64,000 nucleotides of DNA from Zopfochytrium polystomum (GCA_025765615.1 JAIVFJ010000172.1:1-64000), one strand, 5' to 3'; positions 45,469 to 56,796 are shown, counted from the stretch's first letter. Numbers and translations: made by a program. Notes: generated from the sequence alone by a model not told the origin.

Positions 45469-46920
45469 TGTGAGACTACACCGAGGTCTCAGTGATAAAG
45501 TCTAGGGATTTTATTCGCAAAAACAAGCGTACCTGTCATAAATCCGCAAGGATCGGGACCCCTATTATTGCTCCTGGTTCTTTAGTTTCCAAGGCGTTAT
45601 CAAAGTGTATTTGCAGCTAACCTGGCTTTATTATTGGGCCTGCTTTTACCACTTTCGTCTTAACAGTTTCTGTTGCACCAGGGTTTTCTCAACATATTTT
45701 CTTTTTTGGTGACTAACAGAGACTGCCCGACTGCCTAGGGATGGGGTGCCTGACAGGCTGTACCCCAAGCCCGCCTAATTTATTATTTATTTTTGGCACT
45801 TGTACATACACATAGGGTTGGGGGGGACTTAGAGCATTTGTGGTGGATGCTCCAAGTCAGGGGGGTTGACTTGTCAATTTTCTCTCTCTCTGTTTTTGGG
45901 CCATTTCTCTTTTTCCTTTTTTCTTCAATCTGATTTCTGTCCATTGGCACCAATACAGAGTCCCTTCAAATCCATCTGGCTCACAAAGGTGAGGGTAGTG
46001 AGAGATGGTACACACCCGGGTGTGTACATGGTCCCTTCGTGGGGCTCCTCTTAAGGGGCTGTGGGTGGGGAACGCAGCTGGCCCCACCAGCGACTGTGTG
46101 ATATTGCCAGCTCTGTGTTGGAGTGACGATCCCTGGCACTTGCCTGCCACAACGACAGTGGTGGTGGTGGCAACAACGACAGCGTCGTCGTCCCCAACCT
46201 TCCCGTCCCCATGAGGGTGTTGGTGGCTGCGCCTGGTGCAGCCCCAACACCTGAGAGTTCGATCTACAAGCACCTGCCTTGGTCCTATTGCTGTGAGGGT
46301 GAGATGTGTGAGTACGAGTGCGATGCGATAAAGCCCGTTGGTCGAGTGATTGTGCTGACGCAGCCTGGTGGGGTGTGTGTACGATTGCAGGTGTTTCTGC
46401 GTGCGAGTTCCCTGCTGGCGACCTTCCAACCCCTTCATAGTCAACTCCCTTCTCTCTCTCCCCCCTGTCGCTGGCGACGACAAGGGCTCCCGCAGCACCA
46501 TCCGCGACGAGGGGCACTAGGTCTCGCCCTGTCCGTCCTGTCGCTATTAACTGCTCCTGCTGTATTTGAGATTTGGTTCCTGAGATAAGAACCCCTGTTT
46601 CCCTCTTCTCTCTCTTTGTTCTGCGGTTGTGTTGCGCCCTCGGGAGTGCCCTTCTGTTTTCCCTCGCATCGGCCCGCGGCCACGCGAGTAATCGGTGCTC
46701 CAGCACTGATCCTTCAGAGGATGGTCCCTCTGAATGCTCATTCTTTGTGTTTGAGATCCCTGTTAGACAGATCAGTAGGGATACTTCGTGGACTAGGCAA
46801 GTAGTAGGGTTGAAACACCCCCTAGACAACAGCCCAATAAAGTTAGTTTTAGCCTATTATTTGCTTTCCCTCACTCTAGGGCCCAGATCCCAGGGTCAAA
46901 GGAGTGAGTATAGTCTCACA
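45469..46920. mobile_element. 1,452-bp element with 10-bp terminal inverted repeats, nested in Copia
   Basis: Starts TGTGAGACTA and ends TAGTCTCACA, a perfect 10-bp inverted repeat, and is flanked on both sides by ATAG, a probable 4-bp target duplication. Removing it rejoins the Copia interior. No transposase-like frame was recognised inside; T-rich and low-complexity stretches occur near 45880-45925. It could be a large solo LTR (TG...CA ends) or a non-autonomous DNA transposon. Confidence 0.7.
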
Positions 46921-47301
46921 ATAGCCTGTGGCGTAGTCGACAATAACTTCAAAGTAGTTGGAACCGTCAAGAGAACGCGTTCTGATCTTTCCAGTTTGGT
47001 CGGTACACAGCATCTGCAGCAGGGCAAAATCAAAACGAGGTTTGGCCATGAGGTGATGCTGACGCATCTTTGCCATATCACAAATGAGGCAAGGCTCGTG
47101 TGTTGTTGGTGGTGAAGCAGTAGCACCGTCAACATCACCAGACTTGAGAGTGTCGCATACTTGCTCTCAGTGGATGTGGCCAAAACATCAGTGCCATAGG
47201 TCGCATGCAGTTGCTGGTGATGCGTAGGCAATGGGCTCAACTGAAATTTTCCTCTGCAGAGCTGGGTGCTGGACTGGGATGAGATAGTAAAGGCCATCAC
47301 A

Positions 47302-49280
47302 TCATTCGCCAATCTTGATGCTGTGTTGTGATGCGAGTGTAGCAAGATCAAGAAGAAAGACAGAATCTTGAGTGAATAGCATCCCAGCAGTTGGGTCTTG
47401 GAGGACATGCGACACAGGGAGGAGCAGCTCCTTGAGTGATGGGACATGAAGCACATTGCGGAGCACCATATCAAAACCAGGAAAAGTGAGAGTGACAGAT
47501 CCAATTCCCTCAATGTGGCATTCATGGTCATCTGCTGGGCAGGCGTGGTGTTCAGTTTCAAATTGTTGGCACTCAGGGAATTGTTCCTGTTGTGGGATCA
47601 TTGTGGGTACAGCTCCAGAATCAATCATGTACAGAAGAGAGGTTATGCCTGTGTGTGACGCGCTCACTGTTGCAGTGTTCACAAAGAAGTAGAAGCGAGA
47701 GGGACCTTTTATTTGAGAAGAAGAAGAAACAGAGAGCCCTCCTGTAGCAGGTTGAGGGTGAAATCCAGAGAAAGGAACAAGAGTTGCTTGCAGTACAGCC
47801 ACAGTTGCTGAGGCTGAAGCATGGTTTGGTTGAGCTGGTGTGAAGTGCTGCGTTTGGAGCCTGGCTGAGATGGCATCGGCTCAGCGCATGTGCAGGCAGT
47901 GCTCAGACTTGTGCATGTGTGCATTGGTGGCCAAGTTTGGAATCTCCACACAGAACTCGCACCCAGTGCCTTCAACTCTTCCACGACGTCGATGGATTGA
48001 GGTAGCCTTTGGCTCCAGCCTATGGGTGACTCCTGGCTTGCAGTGGTCACGACAGTCCCTTTCCATGTGGTGAACGTATGCCTTGTGGTTACCACACCAG
48101 TAGCGTGGCCTATCCCCACGACGAGGGGAGCAAGAGCGGGAGTGGTTGTTTCATGGATGTTGTGACCCCTGTTGTCATCGTTCCTGTAGTTGCTTCCTTG
48201 GCGATAGTTTCGTTTTGCTCGCTCAAGGTCATTGCAGCCTCCTTGGATGTGGTCAATTCAGTGGCGTCTATCCTCACGATCGTCATGGTGGTTGTTGCCC
48301 ACTTGACGCCAGTTGCCGTTGTTGCGGCAGTTCCTGCAGTCTTCCTCTTCATCTGCCTCAAGGGCAGTCAAGACAGCAGTAAGCTCATCCATGATATTCT
48401 GTAGATCGTTGAAGTGCTGCCACAAATGGTCCAAAACGACTATGAGCTGAGCTGTGCGCAAGGTCTGTGCGCAGTTTGCTCTGCAGTTTGCGTACAAACT
48501 CATCAAGTCTGTTCTGGCCATGACCTTGGATGAATAGTCGCTGAAGTCGCTCAATCTCGCGCACATGAGAATTCAGATCTTGGTAACAAAAGGGGCTTTG
48601 AGTGTCTGTGCGTAGCTGCAGCCCTGACCATCCGTTTTCAAAATCATCAATCGAGCTGGATGGGCGGGCATTGTTGAATGTTCGGCAAATGGCAGCCACA
48701 CAGTCTCGATGGAGGTGAATGTTGTGGCAGAGTTCAAACAAGTGCGAGGTCTCTGGAAGCCTGATCATCAAAGCTGACTGAGCTGTTTTGTTCTCCTTGA
48801 TGAAGGTGGTGTGCATCTTCAGCACAGCATTCATGAGCTCTGATGAAGTCTGATGTGATGCTGAATCCAGCACTTGACAGTTGCTTCGACAGCTACAATT
48901 GGTCCAGCATTAGCTGACATTGCGTTGCGCATAGTGATGATTCTGTTGCAGGAGAAAACCAGCAGCTGGAAAAATTTGGAGGAGTTGCTCGACAGTGCGG
49001 TGGTACAAATAGTGACTCTGGGAGTTGTTTGATGCTGTACTTGATGGAGAAAATGGTCCAGGATAGAAGATGTGTGTTGCACACAAGGCTTGTTGCAAGC
49101 TGATTGACAGATGAAAAATTCTGGAATCGGAATAGCAAGTTGGCACTGTTGAATAGCGATTGTGTGCCAAATTTCAGGCTGAGAATCAAACTTTTGGTGG
49201 TGTTGTCCCTTGGGGAGTGTTGGAGAACAAAATGGAGAGAACTTAGAGCAATTTGGTGTCCAGCTGGAGTGACTTGTCAC
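47302..49280 (-). pseudogene. Copia gag and protease region, broken
   Basis: On the minus strand, 47802 down to 47302 includes YMIDSGAVPTMIPQQEQF, a retroelement aspartic protease motif (DSGA), followed by NVLHVPSLKELLLPVSHVL, typical of the Copia protease-integrase junction. Upstream frames (48.1-49.3 kb) encode a gag-like helical region (FVRKLQSKLRTDLAHSS) in pieces. Confidence 0.65.
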
Positions 49281-49805
49281 ACAAGAAAGGGCATAATTGT
49301 GGTTGGAGGTAGTGGTAGTTTGACTTTTTGGACCCCCTTATCAAAATCTTGTAGCTCCTGCTGTAGGCATCGCAGCACAACGCTTTAAGTATCAATCAAA
49401 ACAGCAGAAGCAGGCAAATACAGGTGTGTAAGGTCGTCCTCTGATTGCTTCTCCCCGTCGTAATGATGTCACTCAAAGTTGAGGAAGCGTTTTCAACTTC
49501 GGCGATCAATCAAATTCTGTAGGGACAAGGAGGAGAGCTCCGTGATAGCTTGTTGAAAAGAAGAGATTCAGAGCTTTGAATGCACTATAGCACGCCTGGA
49601 TTGAATGACAGAGTAGGCTGGGAGAGGGCGTCGAAAATTTTGGGCCTCCTGAACGAAATGGTTTCTAAAGTTGAGCTATGCTGATTCTGTTTTGGAGGTG
49701 GTAGAGAGTGTTGTTCTGAGCTAGAATCTGTGGTTGATACAGCCAGATAGCTGGCATGCTGTTGTGTAAACAGCCTCTCTGAGTGAGTGAGTGGAAGGAG
49801 TGAAT

Positions 49806-50158
49806 TGTCAGGAACAGGGCAGGACAGGACAAGGCAGACAAGGAACTGAGAGGAGTGATGATTGTATTGGAAACAATAATTCACTTGAGGGATGGGACAG
49901 GTCCCCCATCCCCCTTTTATACCTTTTGAGAGTGTTCCTTGTCAAGACTCCAAGAAAGTTCCAGAAAGAGCAATTAGTAATACAATGATACCAATGATAC
50001 CAATGACAACAAGACAAGTCAGGAAAGCAAAGAAGGTTCCAGAAGGTTCCACAAGGTTCCATGAAGGAATGTTCTAGAAGGTTCCAGAAGGTTCCAGAAG
50101 GTTCCATGAAGGAATGTTCTAGAAGGTTCCAGAGGTTTCCAGAGGGTGATTCATAACA
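49806..50158 (-). repeat. Gypsy 3' LTR
   Basis: 353 bp, the left copy; same features as the 5' LTR, with TATAAAAG on the minus strand at 49921-49914 and the repeated GAAGGTTCC array at about 50030-50144. Confidence 0.95.
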
Positions 50159-53100
50159 TCATCTCCCCCTTTTAGGCCTCTTCTGCAACTTGGTGGGGTA
50201 CCTGGTCTTGAACTTGAGCAGAAGGTCTTGGCAGTGAGTGAGGTTTGACTCAGGTTCCCAGGTGTTGTCAGCATCTGAGTAACCTTTCCACTTAACAAGG
50301 AACTTGAGTGTTCTTCCAAACCACTTGGCATCCAAGATTTGTTCAACCTCAAATTCCTCTTCACCTTCTACCTCAACTGGAGGAGGAGGAGGAACAACTC
50401 TGCCTGGAATGGAATTGGCCACAAACTTCTCTAAAAGGCTGACATGGAAAACTGGGTGGATCTTCATGGATGCAGGGAGATCCAGCTTGAAGGTGACTGG
50501 ATTGATTTGCTCCAAGATCTTGAAAGGACCCAACTTGAGGTTGTCTAGCTTGGGACTTGGTCTTTTGGTCTGCAAGTTCTTCCTCAGAAGCCAAACTTGC
50601 TGACCCACAGCAAGGTCATGGTCCATTCTGTGAGTGTTGGCAAATCTTGAGGCATCTTCTTGGGCTTGCTTCAGGGTGGAGTCCAGGAAGGAGTTGATGA
50701 TCTTGAGCTTATGTAAGTGTGAAGCCGCAGCAGGAGCTTGGACATTGGATAGGGTCTCTTGTCCCAGAAGATCTCCTCTTGGATTGAAGCCATAGGTTGC
50801 AAAGAAAGGAGATAGCTGGGTGCTTGAGTGGAGAGAATTGTTGAGAGCAAATTCTGCCAGTGGAAGGAGGGTGGGCCAATCATCCTGTTGATAGCTGACA
50901 TAGCACCTCAAATACTGCTCCAGAGTCTGGTTTGTTCTTTCTGTTTGTCCATCAGTCTGAGGGTGATAAGCAGTTGACAGTTGAGACTTGATTCCAAGGG
51001 CTGCTGTGAGTGCTTTCCAAAATTGAGATCTGAACTGTGGTCCTCTGTCACTGACGATTGACTGAGGCAGCCCATGGAGCCTGAATATGTGCTGCAAAAA
51101 CAGGTCTGCTGTTCCTTGTGCATCTATATTCTCAGTGCAGGGGATGAAATGGGCCAACTTTGTCCTTCTGCAGATGACAACAAGGATAGAGTCAAATCCA
51201 TGGGATGGGGGCAGTTTCACAATGAAGTCCATGGATATTGATGACCAAGGGCTGATGGCAATTGGGAGGGGCTCCAGAAGTCCATAGGGCTTGTGTCTGC
51301 TGGACTTGTTTCTTTGACAGGTTTCACAGCTGCTGACATAGTTCTTGATGTACTTCCTCATGCCTGGCCAGTAGAAGTCTCTGGAAACAAGCTCATAGGT
51401 CTTGTGCTCTCCTGGGTGTCCAGCTGTTGCTGCATCATGCCTTGTCTTGAGTATCTCAAGTTTTTCCTCTTCTTGGCTGATTTGAATCTTGTGAGGCTTG
51501 TGGTCCTTGGAAATAGCATGGGCCCACACACTGTCAGGAAGCAATGAAAGGTGTGTCTTGGATGGTGGGGTGAAACCATCTCCCCCTTCAGGTGCAAGGT
51601 CTGTTCTTCTTGACAGGGCATCAGCCACAGTGTTAAGGTGGCCAGGAGAATAGCACAGCTTAAAGTCATACTCAGAGAGCAGTTCAGCCCACCTGGCATG
51701 CCTCTGCTTGAGCAACCTCCTTGCCCTGAAGAAGGTGAGGTTCTTGTGATCAGAATAGACAGAGATGCCTTTAGAACCAGCCAAGTAGTGTCTCCAGAAT
51801 TTGAATGCTTCCACAATTGCAAGCAACTCCTTGTCATGGACTGTGTAGTTACACTCAGCACAGCTTCCTGGAGTAATATGCCACTGGATGCAGAGGAGCA
51901 GAGGGTTCCTGAGAGCTTGGCTGGGACAGAACAGCGCCAAGGGCATAGTCTGAGGCATCAGTTTCCAAGGTGAAGGGAAGCAAGGGATCCACATGCTTAA
52001 GGAGTGGTGCACTTGTGGTTGCTGTCTTAAGAGCTAGCCAGGCTTGCTCTGCTGCTGGGGTCCATTCAAACTTGGTGGTCTTCTTGGTGAGATCAGTGAG
52101 AGGCTTGGCTATGGCAGAATAGTTGGCAATGAAGGTTCTGTAGAAGTTGCAAAATCCAAGGAAGCTTTGAACATCCTTGATGGAATTTGGAGCCTTCCAT
52201 TCAAGAATAGTTTGGATCTTGTCTGGTGCCATGGAGATCCCTTTGTCAGACACAATGAACCCCAAAAACTCAATGGAGGTCTTGTGGAATTCACACTTCT
52301 CCAGCTTTGCATAGAGGTGATGCTGTCTGAGTCTCTCCAAGACAGTCTTGACATGTCCCATATGGCTTGCAGTGTCAGATGAAAATACCAGGATATCATC
52401 CAGGTAGACAATGACAAAAAGGTCCAGAATATCCCTGAAGATGTCATTCATCATGCCTTGGAAAATAGCTGGAGCATTGGTAAGTCCAAAGGGCATAACC
52501 AAGTACTCAAAGTGACCGTATTTGCATCTGAAGGCAGTCTTCCATTGATCCTGGGGCTTAATTCTGACCAAATTGTAGGCACCTCTGAGGTCAATCTTGG
52601 AAAATATCCTTGCATGGCTCAGTTTGTCCAGTAATTCAGAGATGAGAGGCAGTGGATAGCGGTTCTTGACTGTCATCTCATTGAGATCTCTGTAGTCCAC
52701 ACAGGGTCTCAGTCCCCCATCCTTCTTCTTGACAAAAAAGATGGGAGCTCCAGCTGGTGACTTGGAAGGTTGGATGAATCCCTTGTTCAGCATTTCTTCA
52801 ATGTATTCTTGGAGGGCCTTGGCTTCTGGTGGAGAGAGGTGGTACAGTGGCTTGAAAGGTGGGCTGCAAGTTTCATCCTTGAGTGGGATTTCACAGTCAT
52901 AAGGCCTCTGAGCTGGTAGCAGGTCTGCCTTGGTCTTGGAAAACACATCAGCATAAGGGAGATATTCTTTTGGTAGCTTGGATGCCAGCAAAAGGTCTGA
53001 TGGGTCCAGGTTGTCGTGCTCCTCAGCAGTGGGGCTTGAATTCTTGACTGGGAACTGTGATTCTTGAATCTTTGACTGAGAGTTCTGTTCTTGGCAAAGA

Positions 53101-53873
53101 CTGTGAGCTGTGGAACTTGAATCTTGAATGTGGACTGTGAACTGTGGTACTTGAATCTTTGACTGTGGGTTCTGTGAACAAGAGTCATGGCCATGACTGT
53201 GAGCTCTATGAGCTCTACTTGAATCTTGACTGTGAACTGTGAACTGTGGAACTTGAGTCTTGGCTGGCTGTGAATCTTGAATCAAGGGCTTGAGAGCATG
53301 AGACTTGGGGGCTTGACTTGAGTTTTGGGTGACTGTTCCGATTGGTGGAGGTTGGACTTGACCAGTGACCCAATCAATGGCAGGGTTCTGGGTTTGCAGC
53401 CATGGTAATCCCAGGATGACAGAGAATGTGGGTGAGCCAAGATCCAATACTTCCAGATTGACCATGGATGGTGGAAAGTCTTGGATGTGGAGGTTTAGCT
53501 TGGTTTCATGGCTGATTTCCTTGAACAGAGCATGATTGGCAAAGTGGACCTTGAGGGGTGTGGATTTCTTGATCGTAGGAATGGCACAAGACTTGGCAAG
53601 GGTGGCATCAATGATGTTGCAGGATGATCCAGAGTCTATAAGGGCCTTGGTTGTGATGGTTGACTTGGGTGAGAGTTGAATCTTGACATCCATGGTGAGT
53701 TGGTGGGGCTTGGAATCTGAGGTGTTTGTGGTGCTGGTGGTGGTGATGAAACAGGGGCAGCTTGGAGGAGGGTCCAGGGAATTGCCCCTCAGTGAGCCTG
53801 GACCTGGGAGTTTGGGTGCTTCTTCCTTGGGCAGTCCTTGACAGCATGCTCCTTGGAGCCACAGTAAAAACAC
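50159..53873 (-). pseudogene. pol: Gypsy Pol (protease, RT, RNase H, integrase, chromodomain), frameshifted
   Basis: First part (53873-51855): protease LIDSGSSCNII, RT with VDYRDLNEMTVKNRYPLPLI, RIFSKIDLRGAYNLVRIK, VMPFGLTNAP and the active-site YLDD in FVIVYLDDILVFSS, up to HPVAYYSRKL, where it stops. Second part (frame shifted by one base, to 50159): RNase H ECNYTVHDKELLAIVEAF, integrase zinc finger (HPGEH...CETCQ), core SMDFIVKLP, SDRGPQFRSQFW and HPQTDGQTERTNQ, and a C-terminal chromodomain FLVKWKGYSDADNTWEPESN. Chromodomains guide integration to marked chromatin. Relative to the family, bases are missing at about 51880, so this copy likely cannot make full Pol. Confidence 0.92.
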
Positions 53874-54712
53874 AGTCCCTGCTGGGCCCTCCTTGTTTTC
53901 TCCTCTTGGCTCAGAGGACCCTTAGGAAGTGTCTCAACTGCATCCACTTGCATGGGTTCAGGAACTGTAAGAGCTTGAGGAACTGGGGTAGGTCTTGATG
54001 TAGTTCCTACTTGTCTTTGCTTCAGCCTCTTGGAGTAGAGTCTGTTGTCAATCTTGATGGCAAGGAGAATGTACTCTTCCAAGGTCTCAGGGATGTGCAG
54101 AGACTGGGAGAGCATGTCTTGGATAGACTCATGGAGACCATCATGGTACAGCTCCATCAGAGCTGCATCATTGTATCCAGAGTCTCTGGCTAGTTGCTTG
54201 AATTGGTTGGTGTAGGCCACACAAGATTGCTTTCCTTGCTTGATATGCTTGAGCTTGGATCTTGCTGTCCAAGATGCGTAGGGGTCACCAAAGGTAGCTT
54301 CCAGCCCCTCCCAGAGCTCTTGCAGGGTGGTGGGTGTGCTTGGGAGAGATCTGTACCATGATTGAGCTTGACCAGACAGGAGGGTGCTTGTGAAAAGAAC
54401 CTTGACTTGCTCACTGGGAAATCTTGAAGGTTGGAGAAGGATGACATTCTCCACAGTGGCCATGAAGTTCCTAAGGTCTTTGGCCAGCCCAGTGAACTTG
54501 TCAGGGCTGGGAACCTTGGGCTCTCTTGCTTGGTTGGCTTGAGGCAGGGGAAGAGCTTGATGTTCTTGTTGGTGGAGTTGTTGTTGAAGCTGGTGCTGCT
54601 GGTGAAGGACTTGTTCTTGAAGTTGGTGTGTCTGTCTTGAGAGGGCTTGTAATTGGTCCATCAAGGCTTGGAAGGCAGTTGCATCAGGGAAGGTGTTGTT
54701 TGGGTCAGACAT
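53789..54712 (-). CDS. gag: Gypsy Gag
   Basis: 307 aa from the ATG at 54712. Gln-rich coiled-coil start (MDQLQALSRQTHQLQEQVLH), then the retrotransposon Gag core: PDKFTGLAKDLRNFMATVEN, QAQSWYRSLPSTPTTLQELW, AYTNQFKQLARDSGYNDAAL. The C-terminus has a CCHC zinc knuckle (CFYCGSKEHAVKDC) that binds the element's RNA. It overlaps the pol frame by 85 nt; the pol frame is shifted by -1, consistent with programmed frameshifting. Intact. Confidence 0.93.
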   Translation of the reverse strand: MSDPNNTFPDATAFQALMDQLQALSRQTHQLQEQVLHQQHQLQQQLHQQEHQALPLPQANQAREPKVPSPDKFTGLAKDLRNFMATVENVILLQPSRFPSEQVKVLFTSTLLSGQAQSWYRSLPSTPTTLQELWEGLEATFGDPYASWTARSKLKHIKQGKQSCVAYTNQFKQLARDSGYNDAALMELYHDGLHESIQDMLSQSLHIPETLEEYILLAIKIDNRLYSKRLKQRQVGTTSRPTPVPQALTVPEPMQVDAVETLPKGPLSQEEKTRRAQQGLCFYCGSKEHAVKDCPRKKHPNSQVQAH

Positions 54713-54752
54713 GATGGCAGAGAGTAGTGGGAGAGGGTGAAGTGAATTATGA

Positions 54753-55105
54753 TGTCAGGAACAGGGCAGGACAGGACAAGGCAGACAAGGAACTGAGAGG
54801 AGGGATGATTGTATTGGAAACAATAATTCACTTGAGGGATGGGACAGGTCCCCCATCCCCCTTTTATACCTTTTGAGAGTGTTCCTTGTCAAGACTCCAA
54901 GAAAGTTCCAGAAAGAGCAATTAGTAATACAATGATACCAATGATACCAATGACAACAAGACAAGTCAGGAAAGCAAAGAAGGTTCCAGAAGGTTCCACA
55001 AGGTTCCATGAAGGAATGTTCTAGAAGGTTCCAGAAGGTTCCAGAAGGTTCCATGAAGGAATGTTCTAGAAGGTTCCAGAGGTTTCCAGAGGGTGATTCA
55101 TAACA
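54753..55105 (-). repeat. Gypsy 5' LTR (promoter copy)
   Basis: 353 bp. In the minus-strand direction of transcription it begins with the heat-shock-element-like array, followed about 110 bp later by a TATA box (TATAAAAG, 54868-54861). Confidence 0.95.
54979..55091 (-). promoter_or_regulatory. heat-shock-element-like array in the Gypsy LTR U3
   Basis: Alternating GAA and TTC units at 5-bp spacing, for example TTCTAGAAGGTTCCAGAAGG continuing with GTTCC. This is the nGAAnnTTCn arrangement bound by heat shock factor. Two long runs occur, at about 55018-55056 and 55062-55091, plus a shorter one near 54979-54998. The array is upstream of the TATA box in the element's own direction. HSF binding is inferred from the motif. 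Confidence 0.7.
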
Positions 55106-55677
55106 TGAATGAAGTGGAGATGTGTGTTTGTGGGTGATCCTTCTTCCCAACTTGGAGAGAAAGAGAAAAAAAGTTATGAATTATTGATACATAATGATGA
55201 TATGCATGCTAAAATAGTTGCTAGGCAAGCGTGACTGCCACAGGGTAAAAACCTCTCCCATATTATCTGCTTGAGCAGAGGAGGAGGAAACTGGTAACGC
55301 CGGGTAAACTGTCAACACCAGGTTTCCGTTCCACTTAATACTCAGAGTTTTTGTCATCAGCGCAAGCCAGCGCCCAGGTCTGCATTGGCAGTAGCTTGCT
55401 CTCCCATGGGCATTGTGAGAACAATAACTGACAGTCACAATAGGTTCGGGTCCGTCTTGTGCCTCTTGCTCCTAACCAGTCAGTTCTGCCTAACACTTGT
55501 GTATGGGGCAAGGCGAAGAGGAAGCTGGGTGTGGTCACTGCATCCCTCATGGTTAAAGGGGTCACTGCCACAACCCTTTGGCGGTCAGGAAGAAAGGGCG
55601 GCCATTGTAGACATCCATCTCAAGCACCACATTTCTGTTCCCATTTAAATCCTCTCCTCCTCAATAAAAACGAGCAG

Positions 55678-56090
55678 TTCTGATAAATCTATCGATGCCG
55701 AAGACGCCACACTTTTGATGCAGATGATGACCGATGCTGGGATAAAAGTGTCAGCCAAGATCCTGCTTCCCATAAGCCCGGTGCAAGCCGACTTTGACAT
55801 CTATTCAAAGTCCTTGGTGGCTGCTGATGCAAGGTGACTTGGATCGTAGAGCCGACGATGACTCACTGTAACACTGCCTCGGTTCAACAAAAGATACTCT
55901 GTCCTTCTGATTGACGACACCTTCGCACCGTCGTGCTACAAGTACTTGAACAATACCGGCATGGTTGGTCCGAAATATGTTTGGATAATAACAAGCCACC
56001 CTCGCATTTTCGCACACCTCGTGGCAGAAGCCAACACTGTCCCTCAAGCGCGGGCCAGAACCTCGTTGGTGTTTTTGAAGCGGAGATGTA
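55678..56090 (+). pseudogene. fragment of a class C GPCR / ANF-receptor-type ligand-binding domain
   Basis: Two exons: 55678-55833 and 55894 to about 56090. They encode SDKSIDAEDATLLMQMMTDA, GIKVSAKILLPISPVQADFD, then YSVLLIDDTFAPSCYKYLNN and GMVGPKYVWIITSHP. This is the central part of a periplasmic-binding-protein type I domain, as in GABA-B-like receptors of zoosporic fungi. The phase across the intron is correct. Nothing upstream continues it: the sequence to the left is unrelated and then the Copia LTR starts. No transmembrane helices follow. Probably a truncated remnant left after transposon insertion. Confidence 0.6.
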
Positions 56091-56230
56091 TGCATTACAG
56101 AATTGTCAATGTGAGCAGTCGAAGCTCATGCGGCGGTGTGCGGAGGCCCGGATGAGCTGGCGGGATGACGGGCAGATGCTGCTAAGGTTCTCATTTGGAT
56201 ATTCACATTACAGGCAAGTCCCTCTTCGAT

Positions 56231-56264
<34 letters not shown>

Positions 56265-56439
56265 CTCTTTCTTTGCTTGGAAGAGCGTTTGTTTGGAAGA
56301 GGGCACGGCCAGGCACGGCTCTGTGATTATGTGAATGCCACATCCATCCATGGGTGGTGCTGCTTGCTGGCTGCTGAACCGCTGGCCGTGCAACCCAAAG
56401 GCAAAGGTGTGTTGTTTAGGACCGCAAGACTCTTAAACC

Positions 56440-56796
56440 GCTAAAGGGGAAATGGTTGAGCGGTCAAAGGCACTACTTTCGGGTCGTAGTCTCGTGAGGG
56501 GTGTGGGTTCGAATCGCACTATACAGCCCTGACACCTCTGTGCTGAGGAGTGTCTGTCAGCTGCAGGTTCCAGATCCTCACTCTTAGCAACAGTACTGTG
56601 CAGCTGAGGGGTGAAGACGGTACGTGGGAACGCTGTTGGGGGACCCACGGCTTCGTTTTTCTCTGTGGGAACGCTGATGAGAGGGACTCTGTGGGACGCA
56701 GTCAGGCTTCATTAGCACTGCTTGGCGGCTGGATGGATATGTCCAGGTTGCCTAAGCCCAGGGAATAAGAAAAACAAAAGAAAAAAGGAAAGAAGA
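56440..56796 (+). mobile_element. tRNA-derived SINE-like element
   Basis: A head with RNA polymerase III box A (TGGTTGAGCGG, 56453-56463) and box B (GGTTCGAATC, 56506-56515) at tRNA spacing, and an anticodon-stem-like hairpin (ACTAC...GTAGT) between them. The acceptor stem does not pair, so it is not a tRNA gene. About 240 bp of unrelated body follows and the unit ends in an A-rich tail (56767-56795), as in SINEs. Confidence 0.6.

Larger units (their letters stand above)
49806..55105 (-). mobile_element. Ty3/Gypsy chromovirus LTR retrotransposon, 5.3 kb, recent insertion
   Basis: Two 353-bp LTRs (49806-50158 and 54753-55105) with TG...CA ends, both of full length, differ at one position noticed (T at 49855, G at 54802). 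The target duplication TGAAT flanks the element (49801-49805 and 55106-55110), inside the Copia right LTR. Coding is on the minus strand: gag 54712-53789, then pol. A purine-rich tract (AAAAGGGGGAGATGA on the minus strand) precedes the 3' LTR at 50159. Near-identical LTRs mean a recent insertion, yet pol carries a frameshift between RT and RNase H. Confidence 0.95.
42026..55495 (-). mobile_element. Ty1/Copia LTR retrotransposon, degenerate, interrupted by two nested insertions
   Basis: LTRs begin TGT(T/A)AACAG... and end ...CCTAACA as written on the plus strand; the coding strand is minus. The left LTR is 42026-42438; the right LTR is split by a Gypsy element (49766-49805 plus 55106-55495). 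Next to the left LTR a G-rich polypurine tract (GCGGGGGGA on the minus strand) marks the 3' end. From right to left the interior shows gag-like frames (48.3-49.3 kb), a protease region with YMIDSGA (about 47.6 kb), pol remnants, an RT with YHSMDVNTAHLYAFLKE (about 43.9 kb) and a Copia RNase H (SSTEAEYYSLSEA, about 42.85 kb). Frames are broken many times. Flanking 5-bp duplications do not match. A 1,452-bp element interrupts the interior at 45469-46920. Confidence 0.85.

Noticed and set aside
56446..56525. A functional tRNA gene
   Set aside because: Box A and box B are good but the acceptor stem cannot form and the T stem has a mismatch; better read as a SINE head.
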